Source: Paragorgia papillata
Taxonomy: Eukaryota > Cnidaria > Anthozoa > Scleralcyonacea > Coralliidae
Reading direction: 5' to 3'
Assembly: GCA_035771165.1 (NCBI GenBank)
Contig: JAWNZC010000321.1
Span: 1,649,501-1,713,500 of the forward strand
DNA: 64,000 nt
The notes beneath the pieces were generated by a model, which saw only the letters and a list, made by a program, of their open reading frames with translations, was not told where the DNA came from and made no database searches. This document shows positions 61,906 through 64,000 of this stretch, in pieces. Made by a program: the position numbers and the translations under genes. Positions within the stretch are counted from its first letter, which is position 1, and each line of letters starts with the position of its first letter.

Positions 61906-62553
61906 TGGAGCACGCACGACAGCCAATCAAAAACGTTATATCAAAGCTATGTTATAAATATATTTATAAAATAACATTTTGAAAACAAGCGCGGCGATTG
62001 GTTGAAAGCCGTGTTTCTATAACTTTATGGAAACACGGCAAGGTCCACGCCATTCATTAAGGACCTTAAGATGCTAGGACGACGACGGCCGTTAAAAAGC
62101 AATTCAAATTTTAGCGTTAAAAAGAAGTCACGGTTAACTGACTACTGTATTCATGATACTTGAAGCTTTTTTTATAATTTTCAAAGTTTTAAAACGGTTG
62201 CAGTGTCTGTGTTAAGGCAATCTCAGACAACAGTTCTCATCACCCCACGAGTCAACGTCGTCCTGAAGACGTGAAAATGCTCTGAGTGGCGTTGTATACA
62301 GAGCGAAGACGGTGTTCAGATTACTCTTGGGACTAGAAATTATTCATTATCTTTGTTTTGCAAGAAGAATACTTTTGTTTGAAGGACGTCGTCCTCGAAG
62401 TTGCCGTCGTAGATCTTAAGTTCCCTAATATACGGTGTAGGATACGCCATTATACGCCATCATACGCCATTATGAAGAGTAAGGAGAATTTATGCTTTGA
62501 TGCAGTGATTATTTCTACATTTTATACCTATTTTCGACAGGTTATTTTATAAA
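61906..62553. other. Intergenic, no gene recognised
   Basis: A short palindrome with CCGTGTTTCTATAAC and its inverse lies at about 62008-62040. ATACGCCAT is repeated three times near 62443-62471. No exon is identified. Confidence 0.45.
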
Positions 62554-62747
62554 GGAAATAGAAAACATTTTTTCCGTGTTCCCATAGAGTTATAGAAACA
62601 CTTGTGGAAGTTTGGGAGAACTCGAAATATAGCATGGAAACACTCGCCCTGCGGGCTCGTGTTCCCACTACAATTTCTCGTTCTCCCAAACTTCCACTCG
62701 TGTTTCTATAACTCTATGGAAACATGGAAAATGTTTTCTATTCCTTA
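62554..62747. repeat. Near-perfect palindrome (MITE)
   Basis: GGAAATAGAAAACATTTTTTCC and the arms with CATAGAGTTATAGAAACACT pair with their inverses around GCCCTGCGGGC. It ends 64 bases before the stop codon of the Mab-21 gene, so it probably lies in or next to its 3' UTR. Confidence 0.8.
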
Positions 62748-62810
62748 AATATATTTAGGCTGCAACATAATTAATGGTGTATTATAGCAATAGTAAACAT
62801 ATTAATGGTT

Positions 62811-64000
62811 TCAGTCAAGAAGAATGTCAGTATCATTTTTATAATCATGTGATTCCAGTTTTTCAATTTCTGCTTCAAGTTCAGGGATCGCCTGAATCAG
62901 TTGTTGACGAAGAACAAGCATGGTTTGGTGGTCTTGGTCTAAAGGTATTATTAGCTTATCAATTCTAAAAATACTCTCATCATTCACAAAGCTTGTGACC
63001 ATTTCTAAGCCTTTCTTTTTCTCAACTATTGAGTCACTTTGGACGAGAGGCAATATTTCTTTGCATTGTTTTAAAATCGATAGCATCGGATTCAATTCTT
63101 TACAAAGCTCTTGAAGCACACCGGATTCGCCACTCATAATTTTGCTCACCTCAGAAAGGAAAGATTTGTCTGATGGAATAGGATGACTACCAACAATATT
63201 TTTCCAAAACTGGTTGCATTCTTCTGTTGCAACATCGAGTACACCTTGCCAAAAATCCGCAACATCATTTGATTTCAAAACTTCTGTGTCGCACAATACT
63301 TGGAGTTTTCTCTTGATCTCATGAACAAGGGGAGAATTTGCAAAATTGGATTTATAAATGTTAAGTTCTTCGAGGCGAATTGACTCAGTAATTTTGAAAC
63401 TATTCCATCGTAATTTCTCTATTTCATCTGCAACACTTTTACCATCCAATGCACTTTGAAGTAAGTTGTACTTTGGCATGAAATACATTGGTAAATTTCT
63501 TTCTCTAAGAGCCGTTATTAGTTTATCTACGAGCGCCAATAAGTGATCGACAACCCTAGCTTCATTCCAGTCTGTGGGGTCTGTTTCTTCGCAGTACCAC
63601 AGGACAATTGTTTTCAGGTGATAAGAACAGAAAATCTTCTTGATGTTTGGACTCCATTCGTTTTTATAATGATTGACAAAAGCCTTAAAAGCACGATAAA
63701 CTTTATGCTGTATGACACTAAGGTTTTCAATGAGAAGTAATTCTGCATTGGAAAATGACAATCTGAAGTTGCCTTCAGTTGAGCTTTTACACACAATATG
63801 GAAATGGTCTTTGGCAATTTTCTTGACGATATCTTGTGTTGGCCAGCATCTGGGGCGAGATAACCATTCTTGAGCACACAATGGCCATCCTTCACACTTT
63901 ATAGCAAGAACAAAGTCATAGGACTCTTCAGCGCCAGTCATATTTATGCCAGCAAAATCCACCTGGACCTTGTCTGAAATCTTTGACAATAGTGATACTG
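62811..64000 (-). CDS. Mab-21 domain protein (cGAS-like receptor superfamily), C-terminal part
   Basis: The frame is open to the window edge, so the start and the N-terminal nucleotidyltransferase half are missing; the internal TTG near 63989 is not a real start. The Mab-21 helical half is clear: CEGWPLCAQEWLSRPRCWP, FRLSFSNAELLLIENLS, and SYHLKTIVLWYCEETDPTDW, then LPMYFMPKYNLL. Beyond it is a long helical extension of about 190 residues ending in a probable coiled coil (PELEAEIEKLES) and an acidic terminus. Mab-21 proteins include developmental factors and cGAS-like receptors that make cyclic dinucleotides on sensing nucleic acid. Whether this one is catalytic depends on acidic residues outside the window. 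No introns in this 1.2 kb. Confidence 0.9.
   Translation of the reverse strand, partial: VSLLSKISDKVQVDFAGINMTGAEESYDFVLAIKCEGWPLCAQEWLSRPRCWPTQDIVKKIAKDHFHIVCKSSTEGNFRLSFSNAELLLIENLSVIQHKVYRAFKAFVNHYKNEWSPNIKKIFCSYHLKTIVLWYCEETDPTDWNEARVVDHLLALVDKLITALRERNLPMYFMPKYNLLQSALDGKSVADEIEKLRWNSFKITESIRLEELNIYKSNFANSPLVHEIKRKLQVLCDTEVLKSNDVADFWQGVLDVATEECNQFWKNIVGSHPIPSDKSFLSEVSKIMSGESGVLQELCKELNPMLSILKQCKEILPLVQSDSIVEKKKGLEMVTSFVNDESIFRIDKLIIPLDQDHQTMLVLRQQLIQAIPELEAEIEKLESHDYKNDTDILLD

Overview
The window looks like nuclear DNA of an invertebrate metazoan. It is AT-rich, the main gene has many short exons with GT-AG introns, and introns and intergenic DNA are packed with non-LTR and Penelope-like retrotransposon relics, foldback MITEs and very long simple repeats. 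A cnidarian or sponge would fit the element content, but I cannot fix the phylum from sequence alone. No rRNA, convincing tRNA or CRISPR array was seen.

Positions 1-7,000 hold a decayed non-LTR retrotransposon, a 2.3 kb terminal-inverted-repeat transposon (3396-5720) and an 88 bp hairpin element, each of the last two with a 9 bp target duplication. Positions 7,097-45,997 hold one large plus-strand gene that I assembled by eye from splice sites and intron phase. It has at least 18 exons that join in frame to a predicted protein of about 1,378 residues: signal peptide, two related Ser/Thr-rich exons, one transmembrane helix, then a cytoplasmic tail of about 1,180 residues with four SH3 domains, several candidate phosphotyrosine motifs and a long proline-rich C-terminus. 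This is the most interesting object here: a transmembrane multi-SH3 scaffold whose SH3 part grew by duplication of two-exon cassettes. Its introns hold the LINE copies, MITEs, microsatellites and a 27 bp minisatellite.

Positions 46,000-52,100 are repeat-rich, including a 2.4 kb inverted-repeat structure at 49274-51645. A single-exon pyrroline-5-carboxylate reductase gene follows (52214-53057); it has a promoter-like upstream region but one frameshift. A hAT-type MITE and a minus-strand Penelope-like element (54910-57235), broken by three nested insertions, come next.

Positions 57,240-60,520 look like a remnant of an integrated midsize DNA virus or Polinton/adintovirus-like element. It has a small intronless Bcl-2-like ORF converging on an ORF that joins a C2H2 zinc finger to an A32/FtsK-like packaging ATPase, plus an AT-rich palindromic direct repeat and a TATA-containing region. 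After more palindromic MITEs, the window ends inside a minus-strand Mab-21 (cGAS-like receptor superfamily) gene whose N-terminal catalytic half lies outside the window.
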